DNA of 64,000 bases from Methanobrevibacter cuticularis (GCF_001639285.1 NZ_LWMW01000033.1:1-64000); one strand, 5' to 3'; counted from the stretch's first letter, positions 1-10,237 are shown. Made by a program: numbers and translations. The notes: a model not told the origin generated them from the sequence alone.

Positions 1-302
1 AAAATAAAATAAGTCTAATTTTAAAAAGGTCTTTAAAAATCTTAAACCAATCAACAACTGACTAATTAAATAAAATTAATAAAATAAAGAACATCTAAGA
101 GAAATATTTCTAAAGTTGACAGAGTTGTTATATAATAGAAAAAGTTTAATAATAATTCATTTATAGTAGTATTTATAATATTTATATAAATTGATTATTA
201 TAAAAATTATCTATTAACTATACTTGCTACTAGCTATTAAAAAGATTAATTTATAATTTGTAGTAATTAGTAGTATCAGAATTAATTTAATCAGGGGTTT
301 AT

Positions 303-1049
303 ATGATAGTAGAAAATCAAATCAAAGATATTTTAAAAACTCGTAAAGTCCATTTAACTTTAATAGATCCAGATGAACAATCTTCAGAAGCTGCTGTGCA
401 AATAGCTAAAGCTGCCATAAGTGGGGGAACTGATGGAATAATGCTTGGAGGATCTACTGTAGATGGAGATCAAATTGATGCTACAGCTAAAGCACTATCT
501 GAGAATATTGATCTTCCTATAATTATTTTCCCTGGAAATACAAGCAACATAAGTAAATATGCTGATGCAATATTCTTCATGAGTTTTTTAAATTCAAATA
601 ATCCTTACTGGATAATGGGAGCTCAAGCATTAGGTGCACCAGCTGTTAAAAAAGCAGGAATTGAAGCTATTCCAATGGGATATATGGTTGTTCAACCTGG
701 TGGAACAGTTGGTTGGATAGGGGAGGCGAAATTAGTGCCTAGAAACAAACCAAAAATCCCTGCTGCATATGCTATTGCTTCAGAGATGTTAGGTATGAGG
801 TTTTTTTATCTTGAAGCAGGTTCTGGTGCAGAACAGCACATTCCTCCTGAAATGGTCACTTATTCAAAAAAAGCTACTGATAACATGGTTCTTGTTGTAG
901 GTGGAGGGATCAGAACAAAGGAAGCGGCATATGAAATAGCTAAAGCTGGTGCAGACATAATAGTTACAGGAACAATAGTTGAAGAAACTATTGATGTTGA
1001 ATCAAAAATAGCTGAATTGGTTGGAGCTATTAGAAAAGCCTCAGAATAA
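303..1049 (+). CDS. Geranylgeranylglyceryl phosphate synthase (GGGPS, group II)
   Basis: Transfers a geranylgeranyl group to sn-glycerol-1-phosphate, the first committed step of archaeal ether-lipid synthesis, at the inner membrane face. The 248-residue protein is a complete TIM barrel of normal length. Family motifs are visible in order: LTLIDPDE near the N-terminus, GNTSNIS, VQPGGTVGWIG, YLEAGSGAEQHIP, VGGGIRTKEAA and GADIIVTGTIVEE. The last two are the phosphate-binding loops of the barrel. GGGTTTATATG precedes the start. It stands alone ahead of nurA, with 200 bp of repeats between. This gene is a strong marker that the DNA is archaeal. Confidence 0.95.
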   Translation: MIVENQIKDILKTRKVHLTLIDPDEQSSEAAVQIAKAAISGGTDGIMLGGSTVDGDQIDATAKALSENIDLPIIIFPGNTSNISKYADAIFFMSFLNSNNPYWIMGAQALGAPAVKKAGIEAIPMGYMVVQPGGTVGWIGEAKLVPRNKPKIPAAYAIASEMLGMRFFYLEAGSGAEQHIPPEMVTYSKKATDNMVLVVGGGIRTKEAAYEIAKAGADIIVTGTIVEETIDVESKIAELVGAIRKASE

Positions 1050-1078
1050 AAATTTCAAAAAATAAATGGTTTAAATGA

Positions 1079-1182
1079 AATTTATTTTTAATAAAACTTA
1101 TTTTTAATAAAATTTATTTCTAATAAAACTTATTTTTAATAAAATTTATTTCTAATAAAAATTATTTCTAATAAAAATTATT
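1079..1182. repeat. AT-rich tandem repeat, about 16-bp unit, 6-7 copies
   Basis: Units of the form TAATAAAAYTTATTTY follow one another in the gap between the GGGPS gene and nurA. No gene is visible in the gap. It is one of many 3'-flank minisatellites in the window. Confidence 0.8.
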
Positions 1183-1250
1183 TGTTATTCATTTATTTCA
1201 TTATTTATTTTCATTTTATTAATTTTTATTATCAATTTTAGTTGGTTTAA

Positions 1251-2342
1251 ATGTTAGAATCATTATATGAAAAAGCAGTTCAAAAAAAAGGAATCCTAAA
1301 TAAAGACTTAAAACATTATGATATTAAAAATATTGATGTTTATAATTATTGGAAAAAAATAAAAATAGCTAAATCCAACAAAGACTTTACTTTGGCAGCA
1401 GGGGATGGCAGCTTAAATAAAAAGAAATTTTTAAGTTTTAATTTTTATGCAATAGCTTCGGAATCTTTGATATATAATAATGAATTGATTAAAATTGAAA
1501 ATTCTGAAATCAATATTATTCCTCATAGCAAATTTGTAGAAGATAGACTTCGTAATTATATGGGTATTTTTGAAGTTAAAAGTGCTTTAAAACTTATTAA
1601 TGATTATGATATTGATTATTATTTATATGATGGTTCTATTTTGGGAGATCTTATAAGGCCATTTCCACTTGAAGAAAAAATTCCTAAAGAAGTAAGATAT
1701 GATTTATTAGATTTATTTGAAGATAATCTTAGAAGAGAAATAAATTCTTATAATGTTGAGATTTCTTCTAGTAAAGTAGTCAACACAAACTCAAAAGTAA
1801 AATCACACCCTAAAGAACTTAAAAATTATAATACTACTAAATATTTAGGATATTTAGAAAATATTGAAAAATTATTATCATTATCTTATCTTTTAAAAGA
1901 TAAAGAAAAGATAATAGCTATTTCTAAAACTTCTACTGCTACTGATTATTTTGATCTTAATATTCCAGATATTGCTATTTTTGATAAATCTAAGTTTAGT
2001 CGAGAAACTGGCTATTCTAGTCATAAAATAAAATCTGTAAATGAGGAAAAAAACATCAAACATGAGTTTCCTGTTGAAAATGACTTTTTTAAGAGTTTAA
2101 CTTTCACAATATTTTATGTGAGAATTGAAAAAAATAAAAATATTCTAAAAGTTGAATTACCTTATAAAGCAACTGAAGATGAAATAAGAGATATTATTGA
2201 AATTATAGCTAAAGATTCCATAGAAGGTTATCCATATCTTCTTAAAAAAGCTCATCATGATGTTGTAATTAGAAAAAAAGATATAGAACAATTATCTAAA
2301 ATAGTTGGACTTTATGAAAGAACAGGTAGAGAAATGCTTTAA
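1251..2342 (+). CDS. nurA: DNA repair nuclease NurA
   Basis: A 5'-3' nuclease that works with the HerA translocase to resect DNA double-strand ends for homologous recombination. At 363 residues the length is normal for archaeal NurA. The RNase H-like active-site pattern is visible: an early Asp in AAGDGS, a second Asp in LYDGSILGD, and the C-terminal Tyr/His pair in GYPYLLKKAHHD. This matches the Asp/Glu/Asp/Tyr/His layout known for the family. The start ATG follows TTGGTTTAA and there is no close competing start. It is the first gene of a same-strand series (nurA, GNAT, herA, mre11, rad50), the usual archaeal end-resection neighbourhood. Confidence 0.9.
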   Translation: MLESLYEKAVQKKGILNKDLKHYDIKNIDVYNYWKKIKIAKSNKDFTLAAGDGSLNKKKFLSFNFYAIASESLIYNNELIKIENSEINIIPHSKFVEDRLRNYMGIFEVKSALKLINDYDIDYYLYDGSILGDLIRPFPLEEKIPKEVRYDLLDLFEDNLRREINSYNVEISSSKVVNTNSKVKSHPKELKNYNTTKYLGYLENIEKLLSLSYLLKDKEKIIAISKTSTATDYFDLNIPDIAIFDKSKFSRETGYSSHKIKSVNEEKNIKHEFPVENDFFKSLTFTIFYVRIEKNKNILKVELPYKATEDEIRDIIEIIAKDSIEGYPYLLKKAHHDVVIRKKDIEQLSKIVGLYERTGREML

Positions 2343-2348
2343 ATCTTG

Positions 2349-2490
2349 TTATTTAGTTGATTTTAATTAGTAATGGCTATTTAGTTGATTTTAATTAGTA
2401 ATGGTTATTTAATTGATTTTAGTTAGTAATGGTTATTTGGTTGGTTTTAGTTAGTAATGGTTATTTAGTTGATTTTAGTTAGTAATGGTT
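2349..2490. repeat. 28-bp tandem repeat, 5 copies, directly after nurA
   Basis: The unit is approximately TTATTTAGTTGATTTTAGTT plus AGTAATGG, with a few substitutions between copies. It begins within about 10 bp of the nurA stop codon. 2491-2601 is otherwise featureless AT-rich DNA. Confidence 0.9.
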
Positions 2491-2601
2491 ATTTAATTAA
2501 TGTTATTAATTATATAATATAATATTATTGTATTGCTAATAATAAATTCTATAATTTCTAATATTAATTTAATAAATTAGCGTAATTTAATGGTGTGATT
2601 C

Positions 2602-3060
2602 ATGAAAATAGAAATAGCTAACTTTGAGGATTTAGAAGAGATATTAAAATTACAAAAATTATCATATGTTAGTGAAGCTGAGTTACATAATGATTACTCA
2701 ATCAAACCCCTTACTCAAACTTTAAAAGAAGTCCAAGAAGATTTCAAAAGAGGTATTGTTTTAAAAGCTATTTCCAAAGAATCTAATAATATTATTGGTT
2801 CTGTTAGAGCATACAGTGAAAATAATGTTACTTATATTGAAAAGCTCATAGTTCATCCGGATTATCAAAATAATGGAATTGGTAGAAAATTAATTGAGGG
2901 TATTGAAAACTATTATCCTAATGAAAGATTTGAATTGTTTACAAGTCATAAGAGTGATAAAAATCTTTATTTATACAATAAATGTGGTTATCAAGAATTC
3001 AAAAAGGAAAAAGTGTCTGATGTCTTTTATTTTATTTATTTAAGAAAAGAAAATTATTAA
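2602..3060 (+). CDS. GNAT-family N-acetyltransferase
   Basis: A small acetyl-CoA-dependent acyltransferase of unknown substrate. The 152 residues cover one GNAT fold: IEKLIVHPDYQNNGIGRKL holds the acetyl-CoA-binding Q/RxxGxG/A motif, and YNKCGYQEF is the usual C-terminal strand-helix signature. GGTGTGATTC upstream of the ATG serves as ribosome binding site. It sits between nurA and herA, only 12 bp from herA, so it is probably cotranscribed with the repair genes. Whether it acts on repair proteins (as RimI-like enzymes can) is inference only. Confidence 0.85.
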   Translation: MKIEIANFEDLEEILKLQKLSYVSEAELHNDYSIKPLTQTLKEVQEDFKRGIVLKAISKESNNIIGSVRAYSENNVTYIEKLIVHPDYQNNGIGRKLIEGIENYYPNERFELFTSHKSDKNLYLYNKCGYQEFKKEKVSDVFYFIYLRKENY

Positions 3061-3072
3061 TATGGTGGTTTT

Positions 3073-4611
3073 ATGATTATTGGAAGATGTATTGGTGAAA
3101 CATCACTTGTTGATGTAGGATTCATTTCAAAGGAAATGCCTAAAGTAGGAGAGTATGTATCCTTAAATTATGATGGTAAAACTATTTTAGGAATGATTGA
3201 GTCTCTTGTAAGAGGTAGTGTTTCATTAAACGGAGATATATATGATCCTAATACTATTGAAAAAATTAGAGAGATTGAGGGAGATGATTTCTATATCAAA
3301 GGCAAAGTCAGAATTCTTGGAGATATTGATGATAATCTTCGAATTCCTAGGACTCCTGCACCACCTGGAACTGAAATTAAATTAGCAGATGAATCTATAT
3401 TAAAAGAAGTCTTCCAAGTTGATAACTCACTTAAAATTGGTCATCTTATTAGTCAAGAAAATGTTGAGGTTAATGTAGATATAAATAAGATGGTGTCTCG
3501 CCATTTAGCTATTTTGGCAATGACTGGGGCAGGAAAATCTAACACAGTATCGGTTCTTATTGATGGATTATTAGAGTGCAATGGATGTATGCTCATTTTT
3601 GATATGCATTCTGAATATGTTGGGGCTGAATTTAATAATGGTGAAGTAAATATTATAGATCCTATTATAAACCCATTGTATATGTCATTTGCTGAGATAA
3701 AGGGATTAGCTAATATACCAAGTTCTGCTTATATTCAAGAAAGATATTTTAGAGAAGCATATAAAGATGCAAGTAATTTAGCTAAAGAAGGAAAAACAGA
3801 TTCTAGGGACTTCATAGAAATTATGAGGAGTATTCTTCAAAAATGGTTTGATAAGGAGATGTTTAGGAATAAAGAACTCAGTGGAGCAGATAAAAACAAA
3901 GTCATGGATGTTATTAATAAAGTAGATGATTTACAGACTAAATATTATTCATTATTAAATATAAATGCAGGAAACATTCTTAGTCAAATTCAACCTGGAA
4001 AAGCTAATGTATTGAATTTAGGACAGACTGATGAATCTGCAGCTGAAGTTATAGTTAGTCATGTTCTTAGAAATGCACTTACAAGTAGAAAAGCATTTAT
4101 GCATAATAAAAAAGAAGATTTATACAATAAGCATCTTGAATTTCCAGTTTTCTTTATATTGGAGGAAGCTCATATATTGGCTCCAAAAAGTCGATCCACT
4201 AACTCTAAATTTTGGATTAGTAGACTAGCTAGAGAAGGTAGAAAATTTGGTCTTGGACTTTGTTTAGTGAGTCAAAGTCCTAAATCAATTGATCCTGATG
4301 CACTATCTCAAGCTAACAACATGATAATTCTTCGACTTGTTGAACCACAAGATCAAAGACACGTTCAATCAGCAAGTGAAAGTTTAAGTGAAGATCTTGT
4401 TAATCAGTTACCTTCACTGAATATTGGTGAAGCTATGATTCTAGGACTTATGGCAAAAGTACCAACTCTAGTTAAAATTGATGAATTCAAAGGTCGTACT
4501 CATGGGGATGATATTGACATTATTTCAGCATGGAAATCAAAAAAAGAAGACGATGAAAAAATAGTAAATGAACAAGAACAAGAATTTCGAGATTTAGGTG
4601 GTAATTATTAA
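3073..4611 (+). CDS. herA: HerA hexameric DNA translocase/helicase
   Basis: A FtsK/HerA-type ATPase that forms a ring with NurA and drives DNA end resection. The 512 residues start with a HAS-type beta-barrel (about 1-90). The RecA-like core follows, with Walker A TGAGKS at residues 151-156 and Walker B FFILEEAH near 363. A later LAREGRKFGLGL segment carries the arginine-finger region. The C-terminus is charged. Length is typical. TATGGTGGTTTTATG supplies the ribosome binding site, and the gene follows the GNAT gene by 12 bp. Pairing with nurA upstream and mre11/rad50 downstream makes the assignment firm. Confidence 0.95.
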   Translation: MIIGRCIGETSLVDVGFISKEMPKVGEYVSLNYDGKTILGMIESLVRGSVSLNGDIYDPNTIEKIREIEGDDFYIKGKVRILGDIDDNLRIPRTPAPPGTEIKLADESILKEVFQVDNSLKIGHLISQENVEVNVDINKMVSRHLAILAMTGAGKSNTVSVLIDGLLECNGCMLIFDMHSEYVGAEFNNGEVNIIDPIINPLYMSFAEIKGLANIPSSAYIQERYFREAYKDASNLAKEGKTDSRDFIEIMRSILQKWFDKEMFRNKELSGADKNKVMDVINKVDDLQTKYYSLLNINAGNILSQIQPGKANVLNLGQTDESAAEVIVSHVLRNALTSRKAFMHNKKEDLYNKHLEFPVFFILEEAHILAPKSRSTNSKFWISRLAREGRKFGLGLCLVSQSPKSIDPDALSQANNMIILRLVEPQDQRHVQSASESLSEDLVNQLPSLNIGEAMILGLMAKVPTLVKIDEFKGRTHGDDIDIISAWKSKKEDDEKIVNEQEQEFRDLGGNY

Positions 4612-4630
4612 TATTAATCACTAATTATTG

Positions 4631-4830
4631 CTAATTATTACTTATTATTCTTTATAATTTCTTATTATTACTTATTATCATTTATCATTACTTATTATTC
4701 TTTATAATTTCTTATTATTACTTATTATCATTTATTATTACTTACTATTCTTTATAATTTCTTATTATTAGTTATTATCATTTATTATTACTTATTATTC
4801 TTTATAATTCCTTATTATTAGTTATTATTC
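4631..4830. repeat. 50-bp tandem repeat, 4 copies, after herA
   Basis: TTTATAATTTCTTATTATTA-type units recur with a 50-bp period (phase points 4651, 4701, 4751, 4801). The repeat starts about 20 bp past the herA stop. 4831-5166 is AT-rich with no gene or stable structure that I can see. Confidence 0.9.
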
Positions 4831-5166
4831 TTTATTTCCAGTTTATTAAAATATTTAGGAAAAATAATTAGTTATAATAAAAATTACTAATTATTATTAA
4901 TCTCATTATAATATTTACTAGAAATTTAGTAAAAAAATAATTATCATTATTATTCATAATTTGCTATGACAACATTATAATAAATAGCTTTAATAGAAAT
5001 AAAATCATATAAGAATAATAGTTAAATATAATTATCAATGATTATTTTCTTAATGTCATGTCCTACAACAATCTATTGATAATTATAAGTTTATGATGAT
5101 ATTATTGATTTATATTACTATCTCTTTATAGTAATACTTATAAATTTGAAAAAGATATAAATTATT

Positions 5167-5355
5167 AATTTAGAAGTTTGTAATGAAAAACTATTAATTT
5201 AACTTTACAATTTTAATTAATTTAGAACTTTATAATGAAAAACTATTAATTTAACTTTACAATTTTAATTAATTTAGAACTATAATGAAAAACTATTAAT
5301 TTAACTTTACAATTTTAATTAATTTAGAACTTTATAATGAAAAACTATTAATTTG
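5167..5355. repeat. 52-bp tandem repeat upstream of mre11, 3.6 copies
   Basis: Copies of a 52-bp unit (ATAATGAAAAACTATTAATT, then TTAACTTTACAATTTTAATT) run up to the mre11 ribosome binding site. The third copy carries a small deletion. The mre11 promoter must lie inside or before this array, so copy number could change promoter spacing (inference). Confidence 0.9.
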
Positions 5356-5374
5356 TAACTTTAGGAGGGAAAAT

Positions 5375-6547
5375 ATGAAATTTGCTCATTTAGCTGACAC
5401 TCATTTAGGATATCGGCAATATGGATTAATAGAAAGAGAAGAAGATTTTTATAATGTATTTAATGATATCGTAGATAAAATTATTGAAGAAAGAGTCGAT
5501 TTTGTAATTCATAGTGGTGATTTATTTGAAATGGCAAAGCCTTCTCCTAACGCTCTGCTTGTTTTTCAAGAAGGCTTGATGAGAATACATGATTCTGGTA
5601 TCCCATTCTATGCAATAGCTGGAAACCATGATACAATCATGCGTAAAAATGCTCTTCCACCCCAAGTCTTATATAAAAAACTAGGTCTTACTTTAATCAG
5701 TCCTGATAATTCTGTTGTTAAAAGCTCATTTTTAAGAGAAAATGATATTTTCATGGGAGGATTTCCATTTATACCAAAATCACAAAATGAATTTTTAAAA
5801 TCCAAATTCAATGAATTATCTAAAAAAGCAGAAGATTATTCAATGAAAATTTTAGTTTCTCATCAAGGAATTGATAAATACATTCCTTTCCAATATGAAT
5901 TGGAAATAGCTGATATCCCAACTAATTTCAATTATTATGGATTTGGTCATCTTCACAACAGAGTTGTAGATGATTTTGGAGATGGAAAACTTGTTTATCC
6001 AGGATCTACAGAGATTTGGAGAATTAATGAATTAGGGGATTATAAAAAGAATGGTAAAGGCTTCTATCTTGTAGACATAGGTGGGGATATTCCTGAAATC
6101 GAACCAATCAATTTAGATCTTCCAAGAGAATTTATATCAAAAAATATTGCATATGAGAAACTTGATTCAGAGTTATTAACCTTACAAAGATATATTTCTT
6201 CTTTAAAGGATAAACCAATTCTTAATATAACTATTGAAAAAGGGAATTTCAACATTTCAGATATGTATAAACAGCTAAATGAAGCTTTTTCAAAATCTTG
6301 CTTATTGATAAGACCTACTTTCAAAACTGACACAATGATAAATGAAGAAAATATCAATGGAGATAATAGTTCATTAGAACCAAGAGATCTATTGATTGAA
6401 CATCTTAAATCTTTTGACAATGAGGACATAAGTAATTTAGCTATTGATCTCTTAGATAATCTTTCTAAAGATAAATTAGAAGAATCTGAAAAAATAGCTA
6501 ATAATTTTTATGAAGAATATTTTGGAGAAAACAAGGTAAGCAATTAA
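5375..6547 (+). CDS. mre11: DNA double-strand break repair protein Mre11
   Basis: A manganese-dependent 3'-5' exonuclease and endonuclease that works with Rad50 at DNA ends. All five phosphoesterase motifs are present: LADTHLG (D8, H10), HSGDLFE, AGNHD (N84, H85), SHQGI, and GHLHN (G191-H194). The 390-residue length matches archaeal Mre11, with a capping domain after about residue 230 and an acidic helical Rad50-binding tail. AGGAGGG six bases before the ATG is one of the strongest ribosome binding sites in the window. rad50 follows on the same strand after a repeat-filled gap of about 350 bp. Confidence 0.96.
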   Translation: MKFAHLADTHLGYRQYGLIEREEDFYNVFNDIVDKIIEERVDFVIHSGDLFEMAKPSPNALLVFQEGLMRIHDSGIPFYAIAGNHDTIMRKNALPPQVLYKKLGLTLISPDNSVVKSSFLRENDIFMGGFPFIPKSQNEFLKSKFNELSKKAEDYSMKILVSHQGIDKYIPFQYELEIADIPTNFNYYGFGHLHNRVVDDFGDGKLVYPGSTEIWRINELGDYKKNGKGFYLVDIGGDIPEIEPINLDLPREFISKNIAYEKLDSELLTLQRYISSLKDKPILNITIEKGNFNISDMYKQLNEAFSKSCLLIRPTFKTDTMINEENINGDNSSLEPRDLLIEHLKSFDNEDISNLAIDLLDNLSKDKLEESEKIANNFYEEYFGENKVSN

Positions 6548-6579
6548 AGTTAAGGATTATATTGCATTTACTATAGTTT

Positions 6580-6870
6580 CAACCTATTATTAGTTAATTC
6601 GTTATAAACATTGACCTATTATTAGTTAATTCATTGTAAACATTGACCTATTAGTTAATTTATTATAAACATTGACCTATTATTAGTTAATTCATTGTAA
6701 ACATTGACCCATTATTAGTTAATTTATTATATAAGCATTAATCAATTATTAGTTAATTCATTGTAAACATTGACCTATTATTAGTTAATTTATTATATAA
6801 GCATTAATCAATTATTAGTTAATTCATTGTAAACATTGACCTATTATTAGATAATTCATTATAAACATTG
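6580..6870. repeat. About 32-bp tandem repeat between mre11 and rad50, about 8 copies
   Basis: Units resembling CATTGACCTATTATTAGTTA plus ATTCATTGTAAA fill nearly the whole mre11-rad50 gap, with alternating unit variants (ATTCATTGTAAA versus ATTTATTATATAAG). The ordered alternation suggests higher-order duplication. Confidence 0.9.
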
Positions 6871-6894
6871 TTATTAATCCATATTGTGATAAAA

Positions 6895-9633
6895 ATGATA
6901 TTTACAAAATTAAAACTTAAAAATTTTAAATCTTATAGTAATGCCATCATTGATTTTGAAACAGGAATCAACATAATAGTTGGTGAAAATGGAGCTGGAA
7001 AATCTACTATTTTGGAAGCTATTAGTTTCGTACTATTTAAACAACATTCTGGAAAGAAAATTGATAATTTAGTTCGAATTACAAAGAATAAAAATTCTCA
7101 TGAAACCATGTCTGTTAGTTTAGAATTTAATTCAAATGGAAATAAATACAAAATTAAGAGATCTAGGTCCAGTACTTCCAAAGCAGAATTATTACTTAAA
7201 GATGAAGAAAGTTATATCAGAATAGCTTCTGGAGATACTTCAGTTAATGAAGAGATTCAATCAATTATTAACATGGATGCAGATTTGTTTCTAAATGCTA
7301 TATATATAAGACAAGGAGAAATAGCTAATCTAATTGGTAAAACTCCTTCTGAAAAGAAACAGTTAATTGGAAAGTTAATGGGTATTGAAGATCTTGAAAA
7401 AGCTTGGAAAAATAGTTTACCACTGATTAATATCTATGAAAATCAAAAATCAGAGCTTAAAGGGAGAGTATCATCAACATCTAAATTAGATGAAGAGTTA
7501 AAAACTAAAATAGTTATTTTAGATGATTTAAAAATTAGAGCCACGGATTTTGAAAAGGAATTCAAGGATCTTGAAAGGTTAAAAGAAAAAAAAGAAGCTG
7601 AAAAGTTTAATATAGAATCAGAAAAAGTTATCTTTGATAAGTTAAATAATAATCTTCTTAATGAAACTGAAAACATTAAAAAAATCATTGATGATAAAAA
7701 GAACTTTCAGACTCAATTAGATGAAATTAATAAAATGGAAGAAGAAATGCAAAGCCTTGAAAAATATGTAAATAAGCTTCCATTGTATCTTAATTTTCAA
7801 GAATCTGTGAATAATCTAAAACATCTTAAAAAAGATGAAAAATATTATGAAGATAAAATAGCTTCTATAAAAAAGCAAAAAGAGATTTTAAAACAAGAAA
7901 GACCTCTTTATGAGGAATATATTCAGATTCAAAACAAATTAAATGATTTTAATGAGAGAAAATCAAAAATTGAAGGTAAATTAGAGGTAGCTAAAAAACT
8001 TGAAGAAGATAGGGCTTCTCTAAGTGAAGAAATTAACATTACTAAAACTAAGATTGATGAATTTTTAGATAATTCAAGTAAATCATTAAATATAGATATT
8101 GAAGATTTTGAGGATTTTAAAGAGAAATTAATAGAAATCAAATCCGAACTTTCAGATAAACTTAAGGAAGTAACTGAAGAATATAAATCTAAATCTCAAG
8201 AAGTTCCGAGATTAGAAGAAGGAATAAAATCTGCAGAGAAGCCTTTAGTTGAATTAGAACAAATTGACAATCAATGTCCTGTTTGTAAATCAGATATATC
8301 TGAAGATAAAAAAACTGAATTGATCAATTCTTACAATGATACTATTAAATATAACACTGAAAAAGTTTCTAAATTAAAAAATGGATTAAAGAAGCTTGAT
8401 ACTGAAATGATTGTATTTGAAAATAAGCTTAAGGATCTACAAATTATTGAAAATGATATCAATAAACATGAGTCTTCACTAGAAAATATTATAAAGAAAA
8501 ACCTTGAGAAAATAAAAGAATTAGATAATGAATTAAACTCTAAAGAAGAAACTGAATCCAAACTTAAAGATATTTTATTATTGATTGATACTCAGAAAAA
8601 ACGACAGGATATTACTAAAGAGAATTATGATAATTATATTCATGGTGAAGGATCACTTGATACATTAGGAAAAGAGCATGAAGCTAGGGATAAATTAAGA
8701 GAAATCATTAGAAATGTGGATATTGAAATAGAAAAAATAAAAGAAGCTATTTCTAAAGATAATTATCTATCAACTCAAATTGAAGAAGAAGATCTTAAAA
8801 GTAGAATTGACGATTTGATGGAAAGAAATAGGAGATACAATGAACTAAAGGGTTCAATTAAACAAAAATCTATCATAGAATCTCAAATTAAATCTAAAAA
8901 CGATGACTTTGATAGTATAAGATCTAAAATAGATAACATCAATCACGATATTAAAGCTTCTAAATATGATGAAGAAATCTATAAGAAAATTCTTTTCATC
9001 TATGAAAGATCTCAAGAAAGATTAACAGAATTAAACAAAATCATGTCTGAAATTAAGGGAAAAGCTACTGAAATAATAGCTAACATTGAAGAATTAACCA
9101 AAAAACTCAATGAAAATGATGTATTAAAAGAAAAATTAGAAAATATTGATGATTATCTTAGACTTCTTAAAGAGATTCGAGAACTTTACAATAAAGATGG
9201 TATTCAAAAAGAATTAAGAAACCGTTCTAAACCACTTATTCAAAAATACACCAAGGAATTCTTTGAACAATTTAACTTTAATTACTCAGACCTAATAATT
9301 GATGAAGATTATAATGTGTCTGTTTATGGCCCAGAAGGAGAAACTAGTTTAGACATGGTTAGTGGTGGAGAAAAAATAGCTATTGCACTAGCTCTTCGCC
9401 TTGGAATCACTCGAGCAATGTCTAAAGGAAATATTGAAACAATACTTCTAGATGAACCTACCATCCATTTAGATAATTATAGAAGACAAGAACTAATTGA
9501 TTTACTTAGAAAAATGGCAGTTCTCCCTCAGATGATAATTGTAACTCATGATGCAGAATTAGAAAATGCAGCAGATAACATCATTAAAGTTCTAAAGCAA
9601 AATGGAATTTCTGAATTGGTGTTAGAAGATTAA
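6895..9633 (+). CDS. rad50: Rad50 ABC-type DNA repair ATPase
   Basis: An SMC-like ATPase that tethers and regulates DNA ends with Mre11. With the ATG at 6895 the protein is 912 residues. Walker A GENGAGKST is near residue 30. Two long acidic/lysine-rich coiled-coil arms flank the zinc hook CPVC at 461-464. The ABC signature SGGEKIAIALALRL starts at about 823 and Walker B ILLDEP is near 853, followed by a D-loop and the H-loop VTHDAE. I chose 6895 over upstream TTG/GTG codons because GTGAT sits just before it and the family N-terminus (MIFTKLKLKNFKSY) begins there. Confidence 0.96.
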   Translation: MIFTKLKLKNFKSYSNAIIDFETGINIIVGENGAGKSTILEAISFVLFKQHSGKKIDNLVRITKNKNSHETMSVSLEFNSNGNKYKIKRSRSSTSKAELLLKDEESYIRIASGDTSVNEEIQSIINMDADLFLNAIYIRQGEIANLIGKTPSEKKQLIGKLMGIEDLEKAWKNSLPLINIYENQKSELKGRVSSTSKLDEELKTKIVILDDLKIRATDFEKEFKDLERLKEKKEAEKFNIESEKVIFDKLNNNLLNETENIKKIIDDKKNFQTQLDEINKMEEEMQSLEKYVNKLPLYLNFQESVNNLKHLKKDEKYYEDKIASIKKQKEILKQERPLYEEYIQIQNKLNDFNERKSKIEGKLEVAKKLEEDRASLSEEINITKTKIDEFLDNSSKSLNIDIEDFEDFKEKLIEIKSELSDKLKEVTEEYKSKSQEVPRLEEGIKSAEKPLVELEQIDNQCPVCKSDISEDKKTELINSYNDTIKYNTEKVSKLKNGLKKLDTEMIVFENKLKDLQIIENDINKHESSLENIIKKNLEKIKELDNELNSKEETESKLKDILLLIDTQKKRQDITKENYDNYIHGEGSLDTLGKEHEARDKLREIIRNVDIEIEKIKEAISKDNYLSTQIEEEDLKSRIDDLMERNRRYNELKGSIKQKSIIESQIKSKNDDFDSIRSKIDNINHDIKASKYDEEIYKKILFIYERSQERLTELNKIMSEIKGKATEIIANIEELTKKLNENDVLKEKLENIDDYLRLLKEIRELYNKDGIQKELRNRSKPLIQKYTKEFFEQFNFNYSDLIIDEDYNVSVYGPEGETSLDMVSGGEKIAIALALRLGITRAMSKGNIETILLDEPTIHLDNYRRQELIDLLRKMAVLPQMIIVTHDAELENAADNIIKVLKQNGISELVLED

Positions 9634-9694
9634 CTCAATTATTTCAGCAGTGTTTTTATTAGATTAACTCAATTATTGCAGCAATGTTTTTATT
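9627..9694. repeat. 34-bp direct repeat spanning the rad50 stop codon, 2 copies
   Basis: The first copy starts inside the last rad50 codon (AGATTAACTCAATTATTTCA) and includes the stop. The second starts at 9661, with two substitutions. So the gene's own 3' end was copied in tandem. Confidence 0.85.
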
Positions 9695-9844
9695 ATATAA
9701 TTTTTTATTTTAACATATTCTTATTATGTGGTGTCTAAAGTATTGTTTAAAAATATTTCACAATTTATTTATAAAATTTGAGGTATACAGAAAATTCATA
9801 GAACTCATTAGCAATAAACCGTGAAAAAGTATCCTAAAAATAAT

Positions 9845-10237
9845 TTAAAAGTTGATAACGCTTTTTAGAGTATCCACAATACAATTAACATTCCAACCTA
9901 CCAGTGAATTAGCTACTTTTTCAAGATTTTCAGGAACTTCTTCTAAACCATGGGGTCTTACAAGGATTATAGGTTTCTTGTACTTTAATGCTGTTTCTAC
10001 AATAGAATCGATGTCTTCTTTATTTTTTTCATATAATCCTGCTAAAATTATAACAACATCTATTTTGTTGAAAAATTTCTCTGACATATTTAGATAAGAT
10101 CCAGTCACTGATTCTTTCCATAAGAAATCATTTTTTGAATACAACTTTTCTACAAATTGAGGATATTCATTGTTGGCATCCAATCCTTTACTTATTAAAA
10201 GATTATATATCCTATCATCATTATCTTCTTCAAACAT
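9845..10237 (-). CDS. Small TIR-like (MTH538/ThsB-type) domain protein
   Basis: The 130 residues carry the flavodoxin-like core of the MTH538 TIR-like family, the fold also found in ThsB of the Thoeris anti-phage system. The diagnostic stretch is DVVIILAGLY, then KYKKPIILVRPHG, then the Trp-containing closing segment LVGWN and a final helix. The N-terminal first strand seems short or degenerate (the protein begins MFEEDNDDRIYNLL), so residues that would be catalytic in NAD-cleaving TIRs cannot be assigned. GGAG lies 8 bases before the ATG. No ThsA or other effector is adjacent. It may be a TIR-fold signalling protein or a nonenzymatic relative. Confidence 0.7.
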   Translation of the reverse strand: MFEEDNDDRIYNLLISKGLDANNEYPQFVEKLYSKNDFLWKESVTGSYLNMSEKFFNKIDVVIILAGLYEKNKEDIDSIVETALKYKKPIILVRPHGLEEVPENLEKVANSLVGWNVNCIVDTLKSVINF

